A stretch of DNA of 8,923 bases from Sediminispirochaeta sp. Lineage in GTDB: Bacteria > Spirochaetota > Spirochaetia > DSM-16054 > Sediminispirochaetaceae. Both the position numbers and the translations under genes were made by a program. Where the stretch lies: positions 1 through 8,923 of the forward strand of contig DSBN01000162.1 in NCBI GenBank assembly GCA_011046055.1, written 5' to 3'. The notes beneath the pieces were generated by a model, which was given only the letters and a program-made list of their open reading frames with translations, was not told the DNA's origin and did no database searches. How positions within the stretch are numbered: position 1 is the first letter of the stretch; the number at the start of each line of letters is the position of its first letter. Shown here one piece after another: positions 1 through 6,127 of this stretch.

Positions 1-135
1 GAAGCCCCGTTGCAGGTCGCCCAGGTGCGAGGTGCCCAGCTCGGCGATGAGCAAGACTCGGCGGCCCCGCCGAGAATGCCAGCCCCCGAGGGAGAAGCCG
101 TTCTGCTCGACGGAATTAATGCGAGTGGTACTCAT
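1..135 (-). CDS. NeuB/SpsE-like sialic acid synthase family protein, N-terminal fragment (runs off window)
   Basis: Forty-five codons are visible, from an ATG at 133-135 to the window edge, with no stop. Residues 27-41 read VLLIAELGTSHLGDL, which strongly resembles the first beta strand and loop of the NeuB/SpsE TIM-barrel family (typical form: IIAEIGxNHxGDL). Known members condense phosphoenolpyruvate with N-acetylmannosamine or a related sugar to make sialic, legionaminic or pseudaminic acids for surface polysaccharide or flagellin. The first 20 or so residues (MSTTRINSVEQNGF...) are polar and look like a family-specific extension. The start lies inside the last codons of pncB, giving a 20-base overlap in another frame, so translational coupling to pncB is likely. 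The ribosome binding site is weak (AAGA about 7 bases upstream). A start further downstream cannot be excluded, but no ATG, GTG or TTG comes before the conserved segment. Family call is fairly sure; substrate is unknown. Confidence 0.72.
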   Translation of the reverse strand, partial: MSTTRINSVEQNGFSLGGWHSRRGRRVLLIAELGTSHLGDLQRGF

Positions 136-1546
136 CGATCATCTTGAATTTGAGGTTTTTCAACGACGAGGAGAGGGAGACCTTGTAGATGTGGGGATTG
201 ATTATCCTCTTGTAGGTCTGGTCGAAGCTCTCCAGTTCTTCGAGCGCGGTGGAACGCAGTTGCTGCAGCGGCGGCAGCTCGGCGGTAATCTTACCGGCCT
301 CCATTTTCTTTGAGAGCAGGGGGCGGGCTTCGGAGTAGTTGTACACGGTGAAGAAGGTGTTCGGTGACATGGGATGGTAGAAGGTGTGGGGGCGTTGATC
401 GTCGAACAGCTCCTCCTCCAAAGCGATCAGGTCGGCGATGCACATCCCTTCGTCGTCGTAGAAACGGTAGACCTGCTTGGACCCGGGGTTGGTGGTCTTC
501 TCGACATTGTTCGATACTTTGATGGTCGGGACCATGAAGCCGTCATCCTCCTTGGCCACCAGCTTGTAGACCCCGCTGAAGGCGGCGGTGCTGCCTCCGG
601 TGACCAGGTTTGTGCCTACGCCCCACATGTCGATAGGGGCGCCGTCGGTGATCAGTTGGTGAATGATCTCTTCGTTCAGGTCGTTGGATACGGTGATCAA
701 AGCGTCGGTCAGTCCCGCTTTATCCAGCTTCTTTCTGATCTTCTGGCTCAAATACGACAAGTCGCCGCTGTCCAATCGAACGCCCAGCCTCTGGCCCTGT
801 TTTTTCAGTTCCAAACCTACTTCGATGGCGTTGTCGATCCCGCTGCCCAAAGTGTCGTAAGTGTCGATCAGTAGGATCGATTTGTCCGGATAGATATCGG
901 CAAAGTTGCGAAAAGCCTCCCGCTCCGAATCGAAGGCCATCACCCACGAGTGGGCCATGGTCCCGCTGACCGGGATACCAAATTTTTTACCGGCGTAGGT
1001 GTTGGAGCTGGCCACGGCGCCGCCAATGTAGGCCGCCCGGGTGGCGGAGACGGCTCCGTCTACCCCTTGGGCCCGACGCAGACCGAACTCGAGGACCTTG
1101 CCCTTGTTGCTGGCCAGGTAGATCCGTGCGGCCTTGGTGGCGATCAGGGACTGAAAGTTGAGAATGTTCAGCAGCAGACTCTCAATAATCTGGGCCTCTA
1201 TGAGACTGCTGTGAACCCGCAGGAGGGGCTCGCCTGGAAAAATCACCGTCCCCTCGTCCATAGCGTAGATATCACCGCGGAAGCGAAAGTCGCGGAGGAA
1301 GTCCAGGAAGTCCGCGTCGAAGTATCCGAGCTGTCTGAGGTAGTCGATCTCCTCATCGGTGAAGGAGAACTGCTCCAGTGCTTGGAGGAGCTCCTCCAGC
1401 CCGGCAAAGATCGAGAAACCGCTGGAGAAGGGTTGGGTCCGAAAAAACATATCGAACACGACCCGGGGATTTCTCCGTGTGTAGTAGTATCCCTGGATCA
1501 TGGTCAGTTCGTAAAGGTCCGTGAGTAAACCCGAGTGTATCATCAT
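116..1546 (-). CDS. pncB: nicotinate phosphoribosyltransferase
   Basis: This cytoplasmic enzyme of the Preiss-Handler NAD salvage pathway joins nicotinate to PRPP, giving nicotinate mononucleotide with ATP hydrolysis. The 476-residue length fits the family. Visible hallmarks are the N-terminal LLTDLYELTMIQGYY (residues 7-21), GTMAHSWVMAF at 195-205 whose histidine 199 matches the position phosphorylated in the family, DTYDTLGSGIDNAI at 228-241, RLDSGDL at 257-263, and GVGTNLVTGG at 309-318 in the phosphate-binding region. The C-terminal part carries further family sequence (NPGSKQVYR, residues 353-361). The gene begins with two consecutive ATG codons. A GGGG stretch lies 4 bases before the first and 7 before the second, so the true start may be the second (position 1543), shortening the protein by one residue. 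Its 3' end overlaps the NeuB-like gene by 20 bases, suggesting one transcript. It is transcribed divergently from the 70-residue protein gene. Confidence 0.96.
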   Translation of the reverse strand: MMIHSGLLTDLYELTMIQGYYYTRRNPRVVFDMFFRTQPFSSGFSIFAGLEELLQALEQFSFTDEEIDYLRQLGYFDADFLDFLRDFRFRGDIYAMDEGTVIFPGEPLLRVHSSLIEAQIIESLLLNILNFQSLIATKAARIYLASNKGKVLEFGLRRAQGVDGAVSATRAAYIGGAVASSNTYAGKKFGIPVSGTMAHSWVMAFDSEREAFRNFADIYPDKSILLIDTYDTLGSGIDNAIEVGLELKKQGQRLGVRLDSGDLSYLSQKIRKKLDKAGLTDALITVSNDLNEEIIHQLITDGAPIDMWGVGTNLVTGGSTAAFSGVYKLVAKEDDGFMVPTIKVSNNVEKTTNPGSKQVYRFYDDEGMCIADLIALEEELFDDQRPHTFYHPMSPNTFFTVYNYSEARPLLSKKMEAGKITAELPPLQQLRSTALEELESFDQTYKRIINPHIYKVSLSSSLKNLKFKMIDEYHSH

Positions 1547-1563
1547 CTATCCCCGTATTTTTC

Positions 1564-1590
1564 ATTGTGAAATTGACAATTCTACGTCAA
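1564..1590. promoter_or_regulatory. inverted repeats upstream of pncB, possible operator
   Basis: Two short inverted repeats overlap here. One is ATTGT-N7-ACAAT at 1564-1580; the other is TTGAC-N8-GTCAA at 1573-1590. The second covers the predicted pncB transcription start near 1588, where a repressor could act. The arms are only five bases long, so chance is a serious alternative. I do not recognise either repeat as the site of a named NAD-responsive regulator. Confidence 0.2.
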
Positions 1591-1594
1591 CGGT

Positions 1595-1609
1595 AGTATA
1601 TCATATAAT
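1595..1609. promoter_or_regulatory. divergent -10 elements for pncB (minus) and the CxxC small protein gene (plus)
   Basis: On the plus strand TATAAT (1604-1609) is a perfect -10 element, placing a start near 1616, about 39 bases before the small gene. No good -35 lies 16-18 bases upstream; a TTGACA at 1573-1578 is 25 bases away, too far to pair normally. On the minus strand TGATATACT (1603 down to 1595) is an extended -10 that would start pncB mRNA near 1588, about 42 bases before its ATG. The two elements sit in an AT-rich inverted repeat, TATAT-C-ATATA (1597-1607), so polymerase could hardly occupy both at once. Confidence 0.5.
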
Positions 1610-1640
1610 ATGGAGCGAATTTAAACAATCGCTGATTCAA

Positions 1641-1646
1641 AAGGAG
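1641..1646 (+). promoter_or_regulatory. ribosome binding site of the CxxC small protein
   Basis: AAGGAG stands 8 bases before the ATG at 1655. This near-perfect Shine-Dalgarno sequence supports the short gene being translated and fixes its start. Confidence 0.75.
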
Positions 1647-1654
1647 AAAGGGAG

Positions 1655-1867
1655 ATGATATCGATCGTATGCGATGCCTGCAAAAAGGCAATCCCGGGCC
1701 CGGAAAAACTAACGGGCGTCAAGTATGTGCTGGACAAGGCTATCTGTAAGTCCTGCGCGAAAGAGCTCGATAGACAGTTGGCCGAAGAGATGGGAAAGCG
1801 GGACAAGTACAAGCTCTCCGCCTACCGGAACCTCTACGTGAAGACCCTGTACAAAATGTGCAGCTGA
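1655..1867 (+). CDS. small CxxC-CxxC protein, putative zinc-binding, function unknown
   Basis: A 70-residue protein that I do not recognise by name. It opens with ISIVCDACKKAIPG, and a second pair CKSC follows, so C6/C9 and C31/C34 form two CxxC knuckles 21 residues apart, the spacing of a compact zinc ribbon or treble-clef-like fold. The remaining half (residues 35-70) is charged, probably helical, basic overall (KRDKYKLSAYRNLYVK) and ends with a fifth cysteine at 69. It has no signal peptide or membrane segment and should be cytoplasmic. A strong ribosome binding site, AAGGAG at 1641-1646, lies 8 bases before the ATG, and a TATAAT element precedes it, so the gene is very likely real. It is monocistronic: it diverges from pncB and converges on serS with 12 bases between stop codons and no visible terminator. 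A nucleic-acid-binding or protein-binding adaptor role would be a guess. Confidence 0.82.
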   Translation: MISIVCDACKKAIPGPEKLTGVKYVLDKAICKSCAKELDRQLAEEMGKRDKYKLSAYRNLYVKTLYKMCS

Positions 1868-1879
1868 GTTTCCCCGCGA

Positions 1880-3181
1880 TTACTCCGCCCGGGCCTGTCT
1901 TTTCTTAGGCCCGATACTGGAGAAACCGGTGTACGGGACCAAGGCCTCCGGCACTTTCACCGAGCCGTCTTCCCGCTGATTGTTTTCCAGGATCGCCAGG
2001 ATCGCCCGGGAGACGGCTATAGCGGTGCCGTTGAGCATGTGTACGTACCGGTTCTTCCCGGTCTCTTCGTCTTTGAAGCGGACTCCAAGGCGTCGAGCTT
2101 GAAAGTCGGTGCAGTTGGATGTGCTGGTGACCTCGCCCCAATCGCCTCCTTCTCCGCGCCCGGGCATCCAGGCTTCCAGGTCGTACTTACGGTACGCCGG
2201 AGCTCCCAGGTCACCGGTGCAGGTATCGACTACTCGATAGGGTATCCGCAGCCCGCGAAAAATATCCTCTTCTATCTCCAACAGCTCTCCGTGCAGCCCC
2301 TCGGAGCTTTCTGGGGTCGCGTAGACGAACATCTCCACCTTGGTAAACTGGTGTACCCGGTAGAGCCCCTTAGAGAACTGCCCCGCCGCCCCCGCTTCGC
2401 GGCGAAAACAGTGGGAAACACCGGCCAGGCGAAGGGGAAGCTCTTTCTGATCCAGTATCCGTCCGGCGTGGTATCCGCCCAGGGTGATCTCCGCGGTGCC
2501 CACCAGACAGGTGCCCGTATCTTCGAGGTTGTAGATATTGCTCTCGGCGCCCCGGGGGTTGAATCCGATCCCTTCGACGATCTCCTCTTTGGCGATATCC
2601 GGGGTTATGGTGACGGTGAAACCTCGCTGCTGCAGCTTGTCCAGGGCGTAGCGAACCAGGGCTAGCTCCAGGTAGACCGCTTCGTTTTTCAGGTAGTAGA
2701 ACTTCGGGCCGCTGACCCGGGCGGCGGACTCGAAATCCATCAGATCCAGTTCGGCCCCCAGCTCTATGTGATCCTTCGGAGCGAAGGAGAAATTGGGAAT
2801 CTCCCCCCACCTGCTGAGCTCCAGGTTGTCCTTCTCCTCCTTTCCCACCGGAGCGTCGGGGTGTGCTTCGTTGGGCACCAGCTTGGCCAGCTCCTGCAGC
2901 TGCGAATCGGTCCGTCGGAACTCCTCCTCCTTGGCTGAGATCTCCTCCTTGAGACGCTTGCCCTCGGAGATGAGTTTCTCCCGCTCGGAGGGCTCCATTT
3001 TGCCCTTCATCTGCTTGGAGTTGTCGTTGCGCCTTTGTCGCAGCTCTTCCAAATTCTGCTGCGCCCGGTTCCTCTCTTCGTAGAGGAGCAAGAGGCGATC
3101 GATGTCCACCTTCATAAAGCGGTTTCGGACGTTTTCCTTGACCAGTTCAGAGTTTTCCTTGATATATCTTAAGTCACGCAT
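1880..3181 (-). CDS. serS: seryl-tRNA synthetase
   Basis: This class II aminoacyl-tRNA synthetase activates serine with ATP and charges tRNA-Ser (and tRNA-Sec if present) in the cytoplasm. The 433-residue length is typical. Residues 1-110 form the long antiparallel coiled-coil arm that grips the tRNA (MRDLRYIKENSELVKENV is the classic opening; many E/K/R heptads follow). In the catalytic core GTAE (228-231) is the serine-binding TxE motif, FRREAG (259-264) with VHQFTKVE (276-283) is motif 2, DLGAPAYRKYDLEAW (324-338) and SNCTDFQARR (355-364) are active-site segments, and NGTAIAVSRAILAILEN (384-400) is motif 3. The C-terminus ends in a short basic tail after YTGFSSIGPK. The start is fixed by the conserved opening; the ribosome binding site is poor (AGG six bases upstream). 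The gene follows proC on the same strand after 77 bases, with a candidate promoter in the gap. Confidence 0.97.
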   Translation of the reverse strand: MRDLRYIKENSELVKENVRNRFMKVDIDRLLLLYEERNRAQQNLEELRQRRNDNSKQMKGKMEPSEREKLISEGKRLKEEISAKEEEFRRTDSQLQELAKLVPNEAHPDAPVGKEEKDNLELSRWGEIPNFSFAPKDHIELGAELDLMDFESAARVSGPKFYYLKNEAVYLELALVRYALDKLQQRGFTVTITPDIAKEEIVEGIGFNPRGAESNIYNLEDTGTCLVGTAEITLGGYHAGRILDQKELPLRLAGVSHCFRREAGAAGQFSKGLYRVHQFTKVEMFVYATPESSEGLHGELLEIEEDIFRGLRIPYRVVDTCTGDLGAPAYRKYDLEAWMPGRGEGGDWGEVTSTSNCTDFQARRLGVRFKDEETGKNRYVHMLNGTAIAVSRAILAILENNQREDGSVKVPEALVPYTGFSSIGPKKRQARAE

Positions 3182-3190
3182 AACAGGCCT

Positions 3191-3219
3191 ATACTACTGG
3201 ATAAAGGATTCGAGCACAA
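3191..3219 (-). promoter_or_regulatory. candidate serS promoter
   Basis: On the minus strand TTGTGC (3219-3214), a 17-base spacer and TAGTAT (3196-3191) resemble a sigma-70 promoter, with 3/6 and 4/6 matches. Transcription would begin near 3184, only about three bases before the serS ATG, implying an almost leaderless mRNA. The match is modest; read-through from proC is an alternative source of serS mRNA. Confidence 0.3.
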
Positions 3220-3258
3220 GAGGCGGTGAATTGGGCCGGCACCCGCGGATAGGTCGAT

Positions 3259-4053
3259 CTACCCCCGTTCCAGCTCGTCGGCCCTGTCGGCGGCGGCGCG
3301 TACCGCTTCCATAACGGTGTAGGCGAAGGCTCCCCGTTCAAGCTCCTTGACCCCGCGGATGGTGGTGCCCCCGGCGGAGCAGACTCGGCTGAGCGCCTCC
3401 TGGGGGTGAGAAGCTTGCCGTTGAAGGAGCTTCACCGCGCCGTCGACGGTGCCCAGGGCGATCTCCAAGGAGTCCTGGTAGGCTATACCCGCGTCGGTTC
3501 CTCCTAAGGCCAGGGCGTGGATGAAGGCGAACACGTAGGCCAGACCGGAGCCGGAGAGCCCGGTGAAGGCGGACAGCAGCCGCTCGGGCAGGTCGATCGG
3601 CTGCCCGATGGCCGAGGCGATCTGCCAAGACTCCTCTTTGAGCCCGGAATCAGCCGCCTCCCGGCTCGCCACCGCTACCACCGAGGCGCCGACGGTGGCC
3701 GCCAGGTTGGGCATGAAGCGGACCACCCGGTCGGTGCCCAGGGCTTGACGGAAGCGTTCAATCGGAACACCGGCGGCGATGGAAATATACCCCTTGTCCG
3801 CGGCGGAGCGAGGAAGTTGGGCGAAAAGCTCGTCCAGCTGCTGGGGTTTGACGGCGATCAGGAGGATCTCCGAGTTTTCGAAAAGGGCACTCAAAGTATC
3901 CCGGGACTGGGCTTCGCATTGGGCGGCCGCCTCCCGGGCCTTTTCACGGTCGATGTCGAAAAAAGAGATTTCTCGCTGGGGATTCTTTTTTTTGACTCCC
4001 AGGCCGATGGCTCGACCCATGTTGCCGGCACCGATGATTCCTAAGCTCTTCAT
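3259..4053 (-). CDS. proC: pyrroline-5-carboxylate reductase
   Basis: The last step of proline biosynthesis: NAD(P)H-dependent reduction of 1-pyrroline-5-carboxylate to L-proline, in the cytoplasm. The 264-residue length is usual. The Rossmann loop GAGNMG is at residues 8-13, AVKPQQ at 67-72 follows strand 4, RFMPNLAATVG at 112-122 is the family RxMPN segment, TGLSGSGLAYVF at 164-175 opens the helical dimerisation domain, and CSAGGTTIRGVKELE at 225-239 is the C-terminal signature. Small departures from the usual consensus are alanine where many members have proline (NLAA instead of NTPA; SAGGTT instead of SPGGTT); both occur at tolerant-looking positions and I expect an active enzyme. The ribosome binding site GAGGAG overlaps the stop codon of the preceding dehydrogenase gene, with 14 bases between coding regions, so the two are co-transcribed and probably translationally coupled. 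Confidence 0.95.
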   Translation of the reverse strand: MKSLGIIGAGNMGRAIGLGVKKKNPQREISFFDIDREKAREAAAQCEAQSRDTLSALFENSEILLIAVKPQQLDELFAQLPRSAADKGYISIAAGVPIERFRQALGTDRVVRFMPNLAATVGASVVAVASREAADSGLKEESWQIASAIGQPIDLPERLLSAFTGLSGSGLAYVFAFIHALALGGTDAGIAYQDSLEIALGTVDGAVKLLQRQASHPQEALSRVCSAGGTTIRGVKELERGAFAYTVMEAVRAAADRADELERG

Positions 4054-4061
4054 ACGTATTG

Positions 4062-4068
4062 CTCCTCT
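4062..4068 (-). promoter_or_regulatory. ribosome binding site of proC, touching the upstream stop codon
   Basis: AGAGGAG on the minus strand lies 8 bases before the proC ATG and includes the last base of the TAA that ends the Gfo/Idh gene. Ribosomes finishing that gene would stop on the site, the usual arrangement for coupled translation. Confidence 0.65.
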
Positions 4069-5087
4069 TATTCAATAGTTGGTTCGACCCAGCCGCCGCT
4101 GACCGCCGACCGGTGGAGGGCCACCAGGACCGCGGTGTTCCAGAGACTACTCTCCAAGGGTACCGGGACTTCCGTATTCTCGCGTACCGCACGAGAAAAC
4201 TCGTCGGCCTGGAGGCTGTACTGGTTGCTCGGGGCAAGAACCACCTCTCTGGGGGGATGATTGGGGTTTTTCCCGTTGTGAAGCTGGAGAACTGTGGGGG
4301 TGTCTTCCGGCGGGTTGAAGGGGCTGGGGAGCTCCAGGTGCTGCTGTTCGCCGAAGAAGCTCATCCGCTGGAAGGGGACCAGTTGGGTGCTACTGGAAAA
4401 GAGGGCCTGTCCTGAGGGGAACTCCAGAATCGCCGAAACGAGACGATCAACGGGCATCTGGGGGTCTTTTTCAACTAAGGCCAAGACCCGTTGAGGTTCT
4501 TCGCCGAACATGAAGCGGCTGGTGTGTACGGGGTAGCAGCCGATGTCCCAGAGCGCGCCTCCCCCCTCGGCAATGGGGTAGTTGTTGCGGATGTTTTTTT
4601 CGTCGCGGTTAAAGTAGGAGAATGTTCCCTGGACCAGACGAAGGGGGCCGAACTTCGGAGATTGGACTATACGCTGGGCTTCGAGCCACTGCGGATGGCA
4701 ACGGACCATAAAGGCCTCGCCGATTTTCAGCTTCTTCTTGTTCCGTAGCTTGACAAGCTCCTGCACATCTTCGGTATTCAGGGCCAGAGGCTTCTCGCAC
4801 AGCACGTGCTTGCCCGCTTCCAGCGCCCTGCGGCTCCACTCGACGTGGAGGTGATTCGGCAGTGGGATATACACTACTTCTATCTCCGGGTCCTGCAATA
4901 GTTCTTCGTAAGATCCGTAATGCGTGGGGATTCCGAACTTCAGCGCGGTTTTTCGGGCTAGGTCGTCGTTTCGTGAAGCAATGGCCTGGATTTCCGCATT
5001 TTTGGACCTTTGTATTCCGGGGATTATGGATTTAGTGGCGATACGGGCGGTGCCCAGGATTCCCCATTTTACTTTTTGGTCATGCAT
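4068..5087 (-). CDS. Gfo/Idh/MocA-family NAD(P)-dependent oxidoreductase
   Basis: A 339-residue cytoplasmic dehydrogenase of the two-domain family that oxidises or reduces sugars, polyols and related compounds. The Rossmann half opens with KWGILGTARIATKSIIPGI (residues 7-25, glycine-rich loop GTARIA). EKP at 98-100 is the family EKP motif. The C-terminal alpha/beta domain contains GGGALWDIGCYPVHTSRF (175-192). The D181-x-G-x-Y185 arrangement matches the dihydrodiol dehydrogenase and xylose 1-dehydrogenase branch better than inositol dehydrogenase, where a histidine takes the tyrosine position. The actual substrate cannot be told. The ATG at 5085-5087 is chosen because AAAGGAG lies 6 bases upstream; a second ATG 4 bases downstream is out of frame. 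It heads a pair with proC, a combination with no obvious metabolic logic, and follows the diguanylate cyclase after 49 bases and a likely terminator. Confidence 0.92.
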   Translation of the reverse strand: MHDQKVKWGILGTARIATKSIIPGIQRSKNAEIQAIASRNDDLARKTALKFGIPTHYGSYEELLQDPEIEVVYIPLPNHLHVEWSRRALEAGKHVLCEKPLALNTEDVQELVKLRNKKKLKIGEAFMVRCHPQWLEAQRIVQSPKFGPLRLVQGTFSYFNRDEKNIRNNYPIAEGGGALWDIGCYPVHTSRFMFGEEPQRVLALVEKDPQMPVDRLVSAILEFPSGQALFSSSTQLVPFQRMSFFGEQQHLELPSPFNPPEDTPTVLQLHNGKNPNHPPREVVLAPSNQYSLQADEFSRAVRENTEVPVPLESSLWNTAVLVALHRSAVSGGWVEPTIE

Positions 5088-5130
5088 ATTATGCTCCTTT
5101 TCATCAGCTCATCCGAGGTGTTATTTTTTT

Positions 5131-5155
5131 GAAAAATCACCGGTCTTTACCGGCG
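5131..5155 (-). terminator. Rho-independent terminator-like hairpin at the end of the diguanylate cyclase gene
   Basis: On the minus strand CGCCGGT-AAAG-ACCGGTG forms a 7-base-pair stem (one G-U pair) with a 4-base loop, followed by ATTTTTC. The stop codon TGA lies in the descending arm. The stem is short and the T-tract has five Ts, so the terminator may be leaky and some transcription could continue into the Gfo/Idh gene. Confidence 0.45.
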
Positions 5156-6069
5156 CTGCCCTCTGCTTCCTTCAAGACCGATTCTACCCGATTACGGCCC
5201 AGGTGTTTGGCCTGGTAGAGAAGGCGGTCGGCGCGGTTGAGGATCGAGTCGAAATCGTCGTCTTCCCGGGAAATGGTAGCGCCGATGGAGACGCTCACCG
5301 AGATTTGCCTTCCTTGGTACGGGACCTTCGAGGAGGCGATCAGTCGGCGAAAACGGTCCGCTGCTTCAATGAGCTCCTCCTGATTGTTGACGTTGACCAG
5401 CAGAATAACAAACTCCTCTCCCCCCCAGCGTCCGACGAAATCGGAAGACCGAAGGTTGCGGGATAGGTTCTCCGCCACCGCTCTGAGGGCTATGTCTCCG
5501 GCGGCGTGGCCGAAGTTGTCGTTGACCCTCTTGAAGTGGTCGATGTCCAAAAACAGCAGGCCGAAGTTCCAATTGTAGCGCTTTATCTCATCGAAACGGT
5601 TGTGGAGGGTCATTTCCGTATATCTACGGTTGCCGACCTTGGTCAAAGGGTCGGTGAGGTTCTCCTCCATGAGTTTCTCGACCCTCTCCAGCGCGGCCAG
5701 CTTGGCCGAGCTGTCGCTGAAGCTCTCCACGGCGCCGACGATCCGACCATCCTCCCATATGGGGGCGATCTTTATCGAAACCGGAACCCTTTCGCCGCTT
5801 TTGTTTTGGAGGAACAGATCGGTCTTGCGTGTCTTTCCGTCCTCCAGGCTGAAGGCCAAGGGGCATTTCCCCTGGCAGAGACACTCGCCCGTGGTATCAA
5901 CGTGGTTGAGAATGTTGTCGTGACAGGGCCTGCCCATAACCTCCTGCCGGTAATAACCGGTGATCCTCTCGGCTCCTCTGTTCCAGTAGGTGATACGACG
6001 GTCGGTGTCCACGAAGTAGACCCCGTCCATGAGGTTGTCCAAGACGTTTCGATAGAAGGATTCGTCCAT
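5137..6069 (-). CDS. PAS-GGDEF diguanylate cyclase with a cysteine-rich PAS domain
   Basis: A 310-residue soluble protein predicted to make the second messenger c-di-GMP from two GTP. Residues 1-125 are a PAS sensor domain (NLMDGVYFVDTDRRITYWN, then a GYYRQEVMGRPC helix). Residues 126-137 are a short helical linker of the kind that transmits signals into GGDEF domains. Residues 138-298 are the GGDEF domain: DPLTKVGNRR, LDIDHFK (174-180, metal-binding aspartate), an active-site GGEEF at 216-220 and an intact RxxD inhibitory site, RSSD at 207-210, five residues before it, so product inhibition is expected. The PAS domain has cysteines 49, 63, 65 and 69 (the last three in GECLCQGKC), a set that could bind a metal or sense redox state; this insert recurs in PAS-GGDEF proteins, but its ligand is not something I can state. 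There is no membrane segment. No Shine-Dalgarno sequence precedes the ATG. The gene diverges from the molybdoenzyme gene. Confidence 0.94.
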   Translation of the reverse strand: MDESFYRNVLDNLMDGVYFVDTDRRITYWNRGAERITGYYRQEVMGRPCHDNILNHVDTTGECLCQGKCPLAFSLEDGKTRKTDLFLQNKSGERVPVSIKIAPIWEDGRIVGAVESFSDSSAKLAALERVEKLMEENLTDPLTKVGNRRYTEMTLHNRFDEIKRYNWNFGLLFLDIDHFKRVNDNFGHAAGDIALRAVAENLSRNLRSSDFVGRWGGEEFVILLVNVNNQEELIEAADRFRRLIASSKVPYQGRQISVSVSIGATISREDDDFDSILNRADRLLYQAKHLGRNRVESVLKEAEGSAGKDR

Positions 6070-6076
6070 ATAAATT

Positions 6077-6105
6077 AGTCTAATCAGTATTGCTTTTCTT
6101 TACAA
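6077..6105 (-). promoter_or_regulatory. candidate promoter of the diguanylate cyclase gene
   Basis: On the minus strand TTGTAA (6105-6100), a 17-base spacer and TAGACT (6082-6077) match sigma-70 hexamers at 4/6 each. The predicted start is at about 6070, immediately before the ATG at 6069, so the mRNA would be leaderless; the absence of a Shine-Dalgarno sequence agrees. An 11-base palindrome ATTAG-T-CTAAT (6074-6084) covers the -10 element and could be a repressor site. Confidence 0.4.
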
Positions 6106-6127
6106 GTTTTTTATCTACGCGTAATAT
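6099..6127 (+). promoter_or_regulatory. candidate promoter of the molybdoenzyme gene
   Basis: TTTACA (6099-6104, 5/6 match), a 17-base spacer and TAATAT (6122-6127, 4/6 match) predict a start at about 6134, which is the A of the ATG. The -35 bases are shared with the opposite-strand promoter of the cyclase gene, so binding of polymerase to one should exclude the other. Confidence 0.45.

Noticed and set aside
32..313. 93-codon plus-strand frame at the left edge
   Set aside because: It is antisense to both pncB and the NeuB-like start, which have better protein evidence.
950..1528. 192-codon plus-strand frame opposite pncB
   Set aside because: It mirrors pncB codons, has no ribosome binding site and does not look like a protein family.
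1573..1609. TTGACA and TATAAT as one classical promoter for the small gene
   Set aside because: The hexamers are perfect but 25 bases apart, well beyond the 16-18 that sigma-70 polymerase tolerates. Only the -10 was kept.
1861..1900. Bidirectional terminator between the small gene and serS
   Set aside because: The 12-base gap and the flanking ends show no stem with a T-tract on either strand.
2039..2665. 208-codon plus-strand frame opposite serS
   Set aside because: It is antisense to highly conserved catalytic motifs of SerRS and shows no family resemblance or translation signal.
3225..3270. Hairpin terminator after proC
   Set aside because: Only a three-base-pair stem (GGT/ACC) with no following T-run is present, so read-through into serS remains possible.
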